A stretch of 59,819 bases of DNA, from assembly GCA_943358175.1 (NCBI GenBank), contig CALRGV010000007.1:1-59819 (forward strand), read 5' to 3'. The notes below the pieces were generated by a model. It had not been told where the DNA came from and ran no database searches. It saw only the letters and a list, made by a program, of their open reading frames with translations. The stretch is from Candidatus Peribacteria bacterium (GTDB lineage Bacteria > Patescibacteriota > Gracilibacteria > UBA1369 > LOWO2-01-FULL-3). The position numbers were made by a program, and so were the translations under genes. Shown piece by piece: positions 7,692-17,548 of the stretch (the stretch's first letter is position 1; every line of letters starts with the position of its first letter).

Positions 7692-8089
7692 AAGTTTCCC
7701 TACAAAAATACGCCAAAGCTCTCTGCCAATCTCTTGAAAAGGAAAAGGATGGCAAAGTTGTTGATCAGAAAGTCCAAAATCTTCTCAAGCTTTTGACTAA
7801 GCGCAAACAAAGTAAATTGATTAGACAACTGCCTGACGCTTTCAAACGAATTTGGTTGAAAATGCACGACAAAATGGATGTTACCGTAGTGCTGGCCAAA
7901 GAGCCTACCAAGGAAGAAGTAAAAGATATAGAAAAATTGCTCAGTGCAGCCTTTGATAAAGATGTTCTGGTTTCCACCCGCGTCAATCCTGACGTAATTG
8001 GTGGCATGAAATTAGAATTCGACGACTCCATTATAGACAATACCGTAGCGGCCAGCCTGCTAAAACTCAAACAACATCTAACTACTTAA
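7688..8089 (+). CDS. atpH: ATP synthase F1 subunit delta, short form
   Basis: 133 aa against about 175-180 aa in well-studied bacteria. The N-terminal helical region that contacts alpha subunits is reduced to roughly 60 residues. The C-terminal signature is present ([19 protein letters not shown]...SLLKLKQHL), as is the preceding strand [14 protein letters not shown]. It links the b-subunit stalk to the top of F1. The start overlaps the end of atpF. Confidence 0.88.
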   Translation: MKVSLQKYAKALCQSLEKEKDGKVVDQKVQNLLKLLTKRKQSKLIRQLPDAFKRIWLKMHDKMDVTVVLAKEPTKEEVKDIEKLLSAAFDKDVLVSTRVNPDVIGGMKLEFDDSIIDNTVAASLLKLKQHLTT

Positions 8090-8099
8090 CTCCCCAAAA

Positions 8100-9605
8100 A
8101 TGGAAACCAAAGATCAGATTTTAGACGCATTAAAACAGCAAATTGAAAATTTCAAGACATCAGCCAAGGTCGAGAAAATTGGGCATGTTATTGAAGTGGG
8201 TGATGGCATTGCCCGTATTTCCGGTCTTTCCACTGTGGCTTCTCAGGAAATGGTGGAGTTTAAAAATGGCGAAATTGGTGTAGCTCTAAATCTTGAAGAA
8301 GATACTGTTGGTGCTATCATTCTTGGTAGCGACAAAGCTATTAGAGAAGGTGATGAAGTGCGCACTACGGGAAAAATTCTTTCTTTGCCTGTTGGTGAAG
8401 CTTTGATTGGACGTGTAGTGGATCCGCTTGGTCGTCCTCAGGATGGCAAAGGCGCGATCAAGGCTGACAAAATGTACCCTATTGAAAAAATTGCTCCTCG
8501 TGTAATTAAAAGAAAATCTGTAAATCAACCTGTACAAACCGGTATCAAAGCCATCGACTCCATGATCCCAGTAGGACGTGGTCAACGTGAGCTTATCATC
8601 GGTGATCGTCAGACTGGTAAGACTGCTATCGCTATCGATACAATCATTAATCAGAAAGGACAGGATATGATTTGTATCTATGTAGCTATCGGACAGAAAG
8701 AATCCAAAATCGCCAAGATTGCTTCCATTTTGGAAGAAAAAGGCGCAATGGATTATACTATCATCGTTCGTACCTCGGCTTGTGATCCAGCTTCACTTAC
8801 GTATTTGGCTCCTTTTGCCGGATGCGCCATGGGTGAATACTTCTTGGATCAAGGAAAAGATGTACTCGTAATTTACGACGATCTTTCTAAACATGCTTGG
8901 GCTTATCGTGAAATTTCACTACTTTTGAGACGTCCACCTGGACGTGAAGCATACCCTGGAGATGTGTTTTATCTCCACTCCCGTTTATTGGAACGCGCTT
9001 GTCGTTTGGATGAAAAATATGGTGGTGGTTCTTTGACCGCTTTGCCTATTATCGAAACACAATCCGGCGACGTATCCGCTTACATTCCGACGAATGTAAT
9101 TTCCATTACAGACGGACAAATTTACCTTGAAACAGACTTGTTCTACAAAGGTGTTCGTCCGGCTCTAAACGTGGGTCTTTCAGTTTCACGTGTAGGTTCT
9201 GCTGCTCAAATTAAAGCGATGAAGAAAGTGGCCGGTAAATTGAAACTTGAGCTTGCTCAATATCGTGAATTGGCCGTATTCGCTCAATTCGGTTCCGACC
9301 TTGATGAAGCTACAAAGAGACAATTGAACAAAGGTGACCGTCTTTCTGAAATGTTGAAGCAAAAACAATACACTCCGGTGCCGGTAGAAAAACAGGTAGT
9401 GATTCTTTATGCCGGTATTAACGAATACCTCGATAAAGTGCCTGTAAACAAGGTTCATGAATACGAAGAAAAACTTTACACTTATATCGAAGCAAAACAC
9501 GGAGAAATTTTCAAAGACATCAAAGAAAAAAAAGAAATGACTGCCGATACAGAGGCCAAACTCAAGCACGTTTTACAAACATTTAACGCTGAAATAAAGT
9601 TCTAA
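8100..9605 (+). CDS. atpA: ATP synthase F1 subunit alpha
   Basis: 501 aa, full length. Non-catalytic nucleotide-binding subunit of F1. Walker A GDRQTGKT is at residues 168-175, Walker [10 protein letters not shown] follows, and the alpha signature [21 protein letters not shown] is split around residue 290. The beta-barrel N-terminal and helical C-terminal domains are both intact. It lies 10 nt after atpH and 3 nt before atpG. Confidence 0.97.
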   Translation: METKDQILDALKQQIENFKTSAKVEKIGHVIEVGDGIARISGLSTVASQEMVEFKNGEIGVALNLEEDTVGAIILGSDKAIREGDEVRTTGKILSLPVGEALIGRVVDPLGRPQDGKGAIKADKMYPIEKIAPRVIKRKSVNQPVQTGIKAIDSMIPVGRGQRELIIGDRQTGKTAIAIDTIINQKGQDMICIYVAIGQKESKIAKIASILEEKGAMDYTIIVRTSACDPASLTYLAPFAGCAMGEYFLDQGKDVLVIYDDLSKHAWAYREISLLLRRPPGREAYPGDVFYLHSRLLERACRLDEKYGGGSLTALPIIETQSGDVSAYIPTNVISITDGQIYLETDLFYKGVRPALNVGLSVSRVGSAAQIKAMKKVAGKLKLELAQYRELAVFAQFGSDLDEATKRQLNKGDRLSEMLKQKQYTPVPVEKQVVILYAGINEYLDKVPVNKVHEYEEKLYTYIEAKHGEIFKDIKEKKEMTADTEAKLKHVLQTFNAEIKF

Positions 9606-9608
9606 ACC

Positions 9609-10523
9609 ATGTCAAATTCTATAAAAGACATTAAGCGCAAGATTAAATCCATTCGGTCCACTCGTCAGATCACTAAGGCGATGGAATTGGTAGCTACTTC
9701 AAAAATGAAGAAGGCGGTGGAAAGCGCGGTGAATCTCCGCTCCTATGGTTATTTGGCAATGAATATTTTGCTCAAACTTTCTAAAAAGTATCAGCACCTT
9801 CACGCCTATTTCCAGCCTCGCGAATTAAAGAATGTGCTTGTCATCCTTTTCACAACCGACAAAGGACTTTGCGGTGGTCTCAATACCAACGTTTTCAAAA
9901 AATTTACTCAAACAATTAGCAAGATCCAGCAAGAAAATCCTCAAACTAAATTGCATTTTATTGCTTCCGGCAAAAAGGGCGCTGAATTTATTCATCGCAC
10001 CGGCAAGGAAGTAAAAATGGCTTTTCCGTCATACTCCAACCATCCAAAATTTTCCGATATTTTCCCGATTAGCAAGGTGGCCGTAAAAGGTTTTGAAAAA
10101 GGCGATTACGATAAAGTAATTGTGATTTATCCGGATTTTATTTCCACTTTATTACAGAAGCCGGTTACCAAGACTTTGCTTCCATTTTCTCCGGATGTTT
10201 TCTCTGAAATGATGCAGGAGTTGGGTTCAAAATTCACCAAGATCGCAGCACCATCGGAAAAAGACGTCGATTACAAGCTCGAACCATCCCCTGAATATAT
10301 CGTCACAAATATCGTTCCGCAATTAGTAGAAGTCCAATTATTCCAGGCTGTTTTAGAAAGTGCCGCTTCCGAGCATAGTGCTCGTATGATGGCCATGCAA
10401 AATGCCACAAAAGCTGCCAATGACCTTCTATCCGATCTTGTTCTCACATATAACCAAGCACGTCAGGCCAGCATCACCGCTGAAATCGCGGAAATTGCCG
10501 CAAGCATGGTTGTTGTTTCATAA
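9609..10523 (+). CDS. atpG: ATP synthase F1 subunit gamma
   Basis: 304 aa. The rotary central shaft. N-terminal and C-terminal coiled-coil helices are clear: IKRKIKSIRSTRQITKAME near the start and ASEHSARMMAMQNATKAAND in the conserved C-terminal signature. TDKGLCGGLN lies in the Rossmann-like middle domain. Length and order match ordinary gamma subunits. Confidence 0.96.
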   Translation: MSNSIKDIKRKIKSIRSTRQITKAMELVATSKMKKAVESAVNLRSYGYLAMNILLKLSKKYQHLHAYFQPRELKNVLVILFTTDKGLCGGLNTNVFKKFTQTISKIQQENPQTKLHFIASGKKGAEFIHRTGKEVKMAFPSYSNHPKFSDIFPISKVAVKGFEKGDYDKVIVIYPDFISTLLQKPVTKTLLPFSPDVFSEMMQELGSKFTKIAAPSEKDVDYKLEPSPEYIVTNIVPQLVEVQLFQAVLESAASEHSARMMAMQNATKAANDLLSDLVLTYNQARQASITAEIAEIAASMVVVS

Positions 10524-10539
10524 TTAAATAAGTACTTAA

Positions 10540-11916
<1,377 letters not shown>

Positions 11917-11977
11917 TTGACTCTCAAGAGTCAATTCCGACTAGAACAATTAATTAAAATAATGTCAAGCAAGCCAC

Positions 11978-12418
11978 ATGGCCAAACAAATCCAATTCAA
12001 AATAGTCACTCCGGAAAAAGTACTTTACGATGCTATGGTTGAAGGTGTGTCTTTTCCTACGGTTGAAGGCGAAATCACCGTTTTGGCTCATCACATCCCA
12101 ATTATTTCTGCAGTAAAGCCGGGAGAATTAAAAATTAAGATTGATGGTAAGGAAGAATTTTTCTCTGTCACTTCAGGAGTCGTAGAAGTCGATGGTAACT
12201 CCATCACCCTGCTCACCGACGCTGCCGAACGCGCTACCGAAGTTGACGAAAAGCGCGCTCAAGAGGCCATCACGCGCGCTCAGTCTATTATGTCTGAACA
12301 GCGTCATGATGACGAAGGTTACGCCGACGCTGTCGCTCAAATGGAACGCGCTATGTCTCGTATCAAGATTGCCAGGAAGCATCGCCACGGAGGATCAAGA
12401 CCTTCGTTTAATGATTGA
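11978..12418 (+). CDS. atpC: ATP synthase F1 subunit epsilon
   Basis: 146 aa. The N-terminal beta-sandwich has the typical IVTPEKVLYDAMVEGVSFPTVEGEI start and the AHHIPIISAVKPGEL motif. A two-helix C-terminal part (AERATEVDEKRAQEAITRAQ...) follows. It sits at the bottom of the central stalk and can inhibit ATP hydrolysis. In most bacteria it would be the last gene of the operon; here two more Fo genes follow. Confidence 0.93.
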   Translation: MAKQIQFKIVTPEKVLYDAMVEGVSFPTVEGEITVLAHHIPIISAVKPGELKIKIDGKEEFFSVTSGVVEVDGNSITLLTDAAERATEVDEKRAQEAITRAQSIMSEQRHDDEGYADAVAQMERAMSRIKIARKHRHGGSRPSFND

Positions 12419-12459
12419 ATTTATAATGATTAACCAAGAGAGTTTGTAGATGATGTAAT

Positions 12460-12714
12460 ATGACAACTCTTATGAAAAAACAATGGAACGCTTACAGTAT
12501 GGCTTTAAATATCGGCTTCATGATAATCACTCCCATTCTAATTTTTGGAATTGGAGGTGTGCTCTTGGACAAATATTTGGTTACCTTCCCGATTTTCACT
12601 ATGATAGGATTCTTTCTGGCAATGACCTCGGGACTAACGATCGTCTACAAGAAAAGCAAGGACATGATCGAAGATATTAATTCTCAAAATCCACCTAAAC
12701 CTAAAAATAAGTAA
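12460..12714 (+). CDS. atpZ: AtpZ/AtpI-type ATP synthase accessory protein
   Basis: 84 aa with two TM segments (about residues 15-36 and 42-63) and the small GxGGVLLDKY motif of the AtpZ / ATPase gene 1 family, then a Lys/Pro-rich tail. The family is associated with c-ring assembly or Mg2+ handling. It normally lies at the 5' end of atp operons, but here it lies between atpC and atpB. Only 2 nt separate it from atpB. The choice of AtpZ versus AtpI is not certain. Confidence 0.75.
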   Translation: MTTLMKKQWNAYSMALNIGFMIITPILIFGIGGVLLDKYLVTFPIFTMIGFFLAMTSGLTIVYKKSKDMIEDINSQNPPKPKNK

Positions 12715-12716
12715 TC

Positions 12717-13475
12717 ATGGCAACATTTATACCACCTACACTAGGCTCAGAAACAATATTCCACATTGGTAGTTTTGAAGTTAGGAATACTCTGATTACA
12801 GCGCTGCTCACCATGATTCTTCTTACAGTCGTTGGCTTGGTTTTGAAACGCAAAAAATATGCCCTCGTACCTGGTGGTTTCCAGAATTTTATTGAAACAA
12901 TTGTTGAAGGCCTTTTCGACTTTTTTGATAGTGTGGTGGGTGATCGCAAGAAAACCGAAAAATTTTTCCCAATAGTTGCGACTATTTTCTTTTTTGTAAT
13001 TATTTCCAACTGGATGGGTCTACTCCCAGGTTTTGGTAGTATCGGAGTATGGGCCGAACATAATGGCCATCACGTACTCGTTCCGTTTTTACGCTCCACT
13101 TTTGCAGATATAAATATGACTTTTGCTATCGCCCTCATCTCTGTCACATCCTGCCAGGTCATGGGTTTTGCCATGCTGGGAATGAAAGGTTATGGCGGTA
13201 AATTCTTTGTGAATCCATTCAGAGATCCTGTAGGTTGCTTCGTTGGTATCTTGGAATTATTCTCCGAATTTTCAAAAATGATTTCCTTCTCCTTCCGTCT
13301 TTTCGGCAATGTCTTCGCCGGAGAAGTGCTGCTCCTGGTGATCAGTTTCTTGGTACCGTTCATCGCGCCACTCCCATTCTACGGTCTGGAAATCTTCGTA
13401 GGCTTCATTCAGGCCCTGGTGTTTTCTTTCCTGACTTTGGTTTTCCTGAATCTTGCCACAACTAGCCATCACTAA
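12717..13475 (+). CDS. atpB: ATP synthase Fo subunit a
   Basis: 252 aa with five or six membrane helices. The essential arginine is in FSFRLFGNVFAGE (helix 4), and the preceding ELFSEFSKMISF and the terminal QALVFSFLTLVFL helix are typical. It forms the ion half-channels next to the c ring. In most operons atpB comes first; here it is the last gene, directly followed by a terminator. Confidence 0.95.
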   Translation: MATFIPPTLGSETIFHIGSFEVRNTLITALLTMILLTVVGLVLKRKKYALVPGGFQNFIETIVEGLFDFFDSVVGDRKKTEKFFPIVATIFFFVIISNWMGLLPGFGSIGVWAEHNGHHVLVPFLRSTFADINMTFAIALISVTSCQVMGFAMLGMKGYGGKFFVNPFRDPVGCFVGILELFSEFSKMISFSFRLFGNVFAGEVLLLVISFLVPFIAPLPFYGLEIFVGFIQALVFSFLTLVFLNLATTSHH

Positions 13476-13504
13476 GACGGTTTTCCTTTGCTGTCATTTT
13501 TTTT
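13476..13504 (+). terminator. Terminator of the ATP synthase operon
   Basis: GACGG (13476-13480) pairs with CTGTC (13491-13495), and the stem is followed by ATTTTTTTT. Stem is short, but position right after the atpB stop supports it. Confidence 0.6.
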
Positions 13505-13508
13505 AAAC

Positions 13509-13538
13509 TTGCTATTAAATTCCTCACTTTGCTAAACT
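13509..13538 (+). promoter_or_regulatory. Promoter of the MntA/HepT pair
   Basis: TTGCTA (13509-13514), 18 nt, TAAACT (13533-13538), with TGC directly before the -10 box. It lies 26 nt upstream of the mntA ATG. Confidence 0.5.
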
Positions 13539-13563
13539 AAAAGAGGAATATTTTTAATTAAAA

Positions 13564-13944
13564 ATGGAAAAGTTATTTGCCAAATACAACATAGGCGCGG
13601 CCTACCTTTTTGGATCACAAATCAATGGTAACACTCACGCTAAAAGTGACCTGGATATTGCCGTCAGATTTGATAAAAAGCCTACATTAAAACAAACCCT
13701 AGCCCTGATTGGAGATTTAACTTCGCACTTTAAATTTGAAATTGATTTACTGGATCTGGATTTGGCACCACTACCGTTACAGTTTAGAGTTTATCAATCA
13801 AGGAAACTAATTTTTGCCAAAAATATGAAGTATGAATTAGCTCTAAGAAATAAGGCTCTTACACTCTATTACGACTACAAATATTACCATGACCGTTTTA
13901 CTGATTTTGAAATTGATCGTATTTTAACTCACGGACTTACATGA
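13564..13944 (+). CDS. mntA: MNT-domain nucleotidyltransferase, antitoxin MntA
   Basis: 126 aa. The motif GSx10DxD is exact: G17-S18, then D29-L-D31, as in MntA antitoxins that AMPylate HepT toxins at the tyrosine of RX4HXY. A third acidic residue follows (ELDLLD-type FEIDLLDL). The gene overlaps hepT by 4 nt (ATGA at 13941-13944), the usual coupled arrangement of this type VII toxin-antitoxin system. It lies just after the atp operon and has its own promoter. Confidence 0.88.
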   Translation: MEKLFAKYNIGAAYLFGSQINGNTHAKSDLDIAVRFDKKPTLKQTLALIGDLTSHFKFEIDLLDLDLAPLPLQFRVYQSRKLIFAKNMKYELALRNKALTLYYDYKYYHDRFTDFEIDRILTHGLT

Positions 13945-14375
13945 ACCCCTTGGTAGACAAAGAACAGGTAATCCTTAGACTTCAAAGACTAAAAGAATAT
14001 TTAAAAATTCTTAAACTTTTGAAGAAGTTTTCCTTAAAGGAAATAGAAAAAGATCCATTTAAAACAGGAGCACTCCTGCATTACTTACAGCTTAGCGCTG
14101 AAATTTCTATAGATATAGGACAAATCATCATCAGTGCGGAAAATTTCTCTATTCCACAGGATTCCGCCCAGATTTTTGTTATCCTAAACAAAGAAAAAAT
14201 CCTCCCGGCCAATTTGGCTAAAACATTTTCCTCGGTTGCCCGCTTTCGTAATTTACTGGTGCACGAGTATGTAAAAGTTGATCTGAATAGGGTATATCAA
14301 TATCTCAAATCAGAGCTTGACCAATTTGAATATTTTTCCCAGGCCATAGCAAAATACTTGAAAAAACAAAAATAA
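13941..14375 (+). CDS. hepT: HepT-like (DUF86/HEPN) toxin
   Basis: 144 aa, all helical. The HEPN RNase signature RX4HXY is present as RNLLVHEY near residue 110. In known pairs the His and Arg are needed for RNA cleavage and the Tyr is AMPylated by MntA. The start codon overlaps the mntA stop. Together they form a probable stability or anti-phage module; which role applies here is not visible. Confidence 0.88.
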   Translation: MNPLVDKEQVILRLQRLKEYLKILKLLKKFSLKEIEKDPFKTGALLHYLQLSAEISIDIGQIIISAENFSIPQDSAQIFVILNKEKILPANLAKTFSSVARFRNLLVHEYVKVDLNRVYQYLKSELDQFEYFSQAIAKYLKKQK

Positions 14376-14382
14376 TTCACCC

Positions 14383-14787
14383 CTACGCCGCCTTCTTAAT
14401 CTCCTTTCCATTCAAGAAAATTCTCATTTCCGGCAGAGCCTGCACTTTAGCAAAAGTATTTTCATCCTTCAGGTCCATTTCAAACGCTTTCAATGGTAGC
14501 TGATCCAGTAGAACAAAGATTTTTTCTTTTGCTAAAGCCATGTCTTCCGAGGTTTTGAGCTGTAATTCTCTTAGTTTTCCATAAAACTCTGTTTTCCTTA
14601 GTTCACCTAGCTGTTGCTCCTCAAAGTCCTTTACTTGTGCCTTTAATTCCTTCAAAGACTTTTTTAATTCTACATACTGTTCATCTTCAATTTTCTCCTC
14701 TTCTCTAATATCCTTTTTTACACTTTTCAGTTCCTCCTCGAATTTACGTAGCTCTTTAATAGCCAATTGGATTTTATCGTGAATCAT
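14383..14787 (-). CDS. Coiled-coil protein of unknown function
   Basis: 134 aa, highly charged, with a long coiled coil (about residues 5-75: ELRKFEEELKSVKKD..., ELKKSLKELKAQVKDFE). A short folded C-terminus ends ...IFLNGKEIKKAA. No family recognised. It is convergent with hepT, with 7 nt between stops, and divergent from the ABC-F gene. Confidence 0.55.
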   Translation of the reverse strand: MIHDKIQLAIKELRKFEEELKSVKKDIREEEKIEDEQYVELKKSLKELKAQVKDFEEQQLGELRKTEFYGKLRELQLKTSEDMALAKEKIFVLLDQLPLKAFEMDLKDENTFAKVQALPEMRIFLNGKEIKKAA

Positions 14788-14864
14788 ATGTTTGTTTTAA
14801 AAAATCCTGCAAATTCTAGCATAAAATTTTCTGGTAATATAGGCTTAATGAAATTTTATTTCTA

Positions 14865-14873
14865 TGCTATACT
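14865..14873 (+). promoter_or_regulatory. Extended -10 promoter, leaderless start of the ABC-F gene
   Basis: TGC-TATACT at 14865-14873, only 7 nt before the ATG at 14881. Transcription would start at or next to the A of the start codon. No good -35 box is seen. Confidence 0.5.
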
Positions 14874-14880
14874 GCTCATC

Positions 14881-16350
14881 ATGAATCACGGAAATGTAAT
14901 AATTAGCTTTGACGACGTATCGTTTTACTACGATCACAACAAACCGATCCTTACTGAGAGTAGCTTCACTGTTCGCGAAAACGCCAAGATTACAATCATG
15001 GGACAGAACGGCGCCGGGAAGAGTACGATTTTCAAATTAATTTTAAAAGAACTAAAACCAACTGAAGGCCAGGTAAATATCCTAAATAACGCTTCTATTG
15101 CCATCGGACTTCAAGTAATGCCAAAGAAATTCTTCGATCTCACGGTTTTTGAATATTTTGAAACTGCTTTCGACGAGAAGAAATATGATCTCGAGAAATT
15201 GATCAAAGACGTACTCGAAGTAGTAAATCTCACTACTACCAATGATAAAAAAATCAAAGATTTCTCTGGCGGACAGCTAGCCAGATTGCTTCTAGCTTAT
15301 GCCCTAATTCAAGAGCCCGATGTTCTTTTGCTTGATGAACCGACAAACAATCTCGACGTCGACGGTATCAATCATCTCACGGGCTTTCTCATGGGTTACG
15401 AAAAAACCGTAATCGTAATTTCTCATGACGCCGGCTTTTTGAATTCTTTCACCGATGGAGTTTTAAATCTGGATGTCTACACAAAAAAAGTCGAACAATA
15501 TGTCGGCGATTACTTCGATGTAATAGAACAAATAGCGCAACAAATCGAACGCGAACAAAGAAAAAATTCTCAGCTTGAAAGGAATATTCAGGATCGCAAA
15601 GATAAAGTTAATTTCTTTTCAAATAAAGGAGGAAAAATGCGCAGATTGGCCAGTAAACTCCGTGACGAAGTCGCTGAAGATGAAGAAAACATGGTGGATG
15701 TCAGACGCGATGATAAAACGATTAGACCGTTTGTCATTCCCGCTCAACCATGGTCGGAAGTCGTAGCCAGAATTTCTTCTGTTGGGATAATCCACGATCA
15801 CAAGAGAACCGCTAAAAAAGTTCAAATTAAATTTTTCAATAGTACCAGGTTGAAAATTACCGGACCAAATGGCATGGGCAAAAGTACACTTTTGAGAGAA
15901 CTCGCTCTTGGCGAAAATCCTAATACTTCTATCTCTCCAGGTGTGAGAGTGGGGTATTATCAACAAGATTTTGCCGGTCTGGATTTCGACGAAACCGTTT
16001 ACGATTCCCTAAATAAAATTAGTGATGATCCTTCTCACGAAAGAATTTATGCTACTGCCGCGCACTTTCTTCTCACCGGTGAAATGATTAGAAATAAAAT
16101 CGGCTCTCTCTCTGAAGGCCAAAAAGGTCTGCTTTGCTACGCCCGTTTCGTTCTGCAAAAGCCCGGCCTACTCATTCTCGATGAGCCCACTAACCACATC
16201 AATTTTCGTCATATACCTATCATCGCCCAAGCTATACAAGACTACGATGGCGCTATAATTCTAGTTTCTCATATGCCGGAATTCGTGGAGCAAATTACTT
16301 TTAACGAGACTCTGGATCTGGAACAACTTCTTTCCACTCCGAAACACTAA
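14881..16350 (+). CDS. ABC-F family ATPase
   Basis: 489 aa from the ATG at 14881; in-frame ATGs at 14767 and 14848 lie upstream of the promoter. Two ABC domains and no TM segments. Domain 1 has Walker A GQNGAGKST (about residues 41-49), signature FSGGQLARLL and LLLDEPTNNLD. Domain 2 has GPNGMGKST, signature LSEGQKGLLC and LILDEPTNHINF. A charged linker with QIEREQRKNSQLERN lies between them. ABC-F proteins act at the ribosomal E site in translation or antibiotic protection. The last 50 nt overlap the convergent MGMT-like gene. Confidence 0.88.
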   Translation: MNHGNVIISFDDVSFYYDHNKPILTESSFTVRENAKITIMGQNGAGKSTIFKLILKELKPTEGQVNILNNASIAIGLQVMPKKFFDLTVFEYFETAFDEKKYDLEKLIKDVLEVVNLTTTNDKKIKDFSGGQLARLLLAYALIQEPDVLLLDEPTNNLDVDGINHLTGFLMGYEKTVIVISHDAGFLNSFTDGVLNLDVYTKKVEQYVGDYFDVIEQIAQQIEREQRKNSQLERNIQDRKDKVNFFSNKGGKMRRLASKLRDEVAEDEENMVDVRRDDKTIRPFVIPAQPWSEVVARISSVGIIHDHKRTAKKVQIKFFNSTRLKITGPNGMGKSTLLRELALGENPNTSISPGVRVGYYQQDFAGLDFDETVYDSLNKISDDPSHERIYATAAHFLLTGEMIRNKIGSLSEGQKGLLCYARFVLQKPGLLILDEPTNHINFRHIPIIAQAIQDYDGAIILVSHMPEFVEQITFNETLDLEQLLSTPKH

Positions 16351-16633
16351 GACTCACTTTGTCTCCATTAAATAGCACGCCTTCTTTCATTAAGATCTTT
16401 TTCTTCGTCTCGACTCCACCAAAAGCATATCCCGTCAGCTTCCCATCCGCCGCCACCACACGATGACAGGGGACAGTGATGCTGTCACGATTATTCCGCA
16501 TACACATTCCCACCGCCCGTGCCGCCCCCGGGCTTCCTGCCAGCTTCGCCAGCTGCCCATAGGTCAACACTTTTCCGGCAGGAATTTTAGCGGCGATCTC
16601 ATATACTTTTTGACGAAAAGATTTTGTATTCAA
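16301..16633 (-). CDS. MGMT-family DNA alkyl-transfer protein
   Basis: 110 aa, covering only the C-terminal catalytic domain of O6-alkylguanine-DNA alkyltransferases. The active-site motif PCHRVV is intact (Cys56), unlike alkyltransferase-like ATL proteins, which have Trp there. The recognition helix region reads AARAVGMCMRNN, with Arg and Asn conserved. The likely start is TTG at 16633, because the domain start FRQKVYEIAAKIPAGKVLTYGQ lies right behind it. The C-terminal 16 codons overlap the ABC-F gene tail to tail. Its role is probably repair of O6-alkylguanine or recruitment of nucleotide excision repair. Confidence 0.82.
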   Translation of the reverse strand: MNTKSFRQKVYEIAAKIPAGKVLTYGQLAKLAGSPGAARAVGMCMRNNRDSITVPCHRVVAADGKLTGYAFGGVETKKKILMKEGVLFNGDKVSLSVSEWKEVVPDPESR

Positions 16634-16701
16634 AAAAATAAATGTAATTTTTCATTTGCCACTCTACTTGAATTTACCGTAAAGTTTAAACAGATTATCT
16701 G

Positions 16702-16710
16702 TGATAAAAT
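16702..16710 (+). promoter_or_regulatory. Extended -10 promoter, leaderless start of the peptidase gene
   Basis: TGA-TAAAAT at 16702-16710, 7 nt upstream of the ATG at 16718. A predicted start at or next to the ATG means a leaderless mRNA. Confidence 0.5.
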
Positions 16711-16717
16711 TTTCTAG

Positions 16718-17548
16718 ATGAAAAAGTCGAAAATATTAGTTGCAGTTCTACTTGTTGGCCTCACTATTGCGGCGTTTGGAATTTATCGCTATGTCAGAAG
16801 CCCCGCCTATTTAAAGGAAACAGTTCCCGAAGCGATAAGCATCGCTACCGTTGCGAACAAGCAGCCAGTGGCCATTTACCCTGAAGTCACAAAAATTCCC
16901 AGAGCTACACCCAAAACTCCTGCCAAAATTCCCGCTAAAGATCCCGAAGTCATCCCTCCCATAAAGCCATCACCACTTCCAAAAGAGCTCAATCTAGCGA
17001 TGACTTTCTACAGCCAGGCACCTTTTGGCGACTGGAATGAGCCATGGCAAAACGCTTGCGAAGAAGCCAGCCTGCTACTGGTAGCCAACGCCTATTACGA
17101 CCACAAATGGACGCGCGAACAATTCCGCGATCAGGTTTTAGCAATTGTTGATTGGCAAAACAAAACCTTTGGTTACTACAAATCGACCACTACCAAGCAA
17201 ATGGCCCAAATACTGGAAGATTCCCTCAAACTAAAAAATGTTATTCATACCAATCCGACTTTTAAAGACGTGCAAGAAATATTGGCTCGGGGGCACCTGA
17301 TTGTTATCCCACTTGCCGGAAAAAAACTCGGCAATCCCTTCTTTAAAAATGGGGGACCGGAGTACCATGCGTTAGTAATCAAGGGATATAAAGAAGGTGA
17401 AAAAGTCATTACGTCAGACGTAGGAACTAAGCACGGCGAAGATTATGTCTACTCCTGGAAGACACTCAGCGACGCCAATCATGATTACGCAAAACCTATC
17501 GATAGCGGCGCTAAAATGCTCATCGAAGTTCTTCCTCCCTCACCATGA
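16718..17548 (+). CDS. Membrane-anchored C39-like cysteine peptidase family protein
   Basis: 276 aa. One N-terminal TM anchor (residues ~6-23), then a Pro/Lys-rich linker to ~90, then a Peptidase_C39_2-type papain fold: the oxyanion and catalytic Cys region QAPFGDWNEPWQNACEEAS, then HALVIKGY with the catalytic His and ITSDVG with the Asp. It probably cuts peptides or peptidoglycan cross-links outside the membrane. Its stop overlaps the start of the flippase gene by 4 nt (ATGA), so the two are translated together. Confidence 0.78.
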   Translation: MKKSKILVAVLLVGLTIAAFGIYRYVRSPAYLKETVPEAISIATVANKQPVAIYPEVTKIPRATPKTPAKIPAKDPEVIPPIKPSPLPKELNLAMTFYSQAPFGDWNEPWQNACEEASLLLVANAYYDHKWTREQFRDQVLAIVDWQNKTFGYYKSTTTKQMAQILEDSLKLKNVIHTNPTFKDVQEILARGHLIVIPLAGKKLGNPFFKNGGPEYHALVIKGYKEGEKVITSDVGTKHGEDYVYSWKTLSDANHDYAKPIDSGAKMLIEVLPPSP

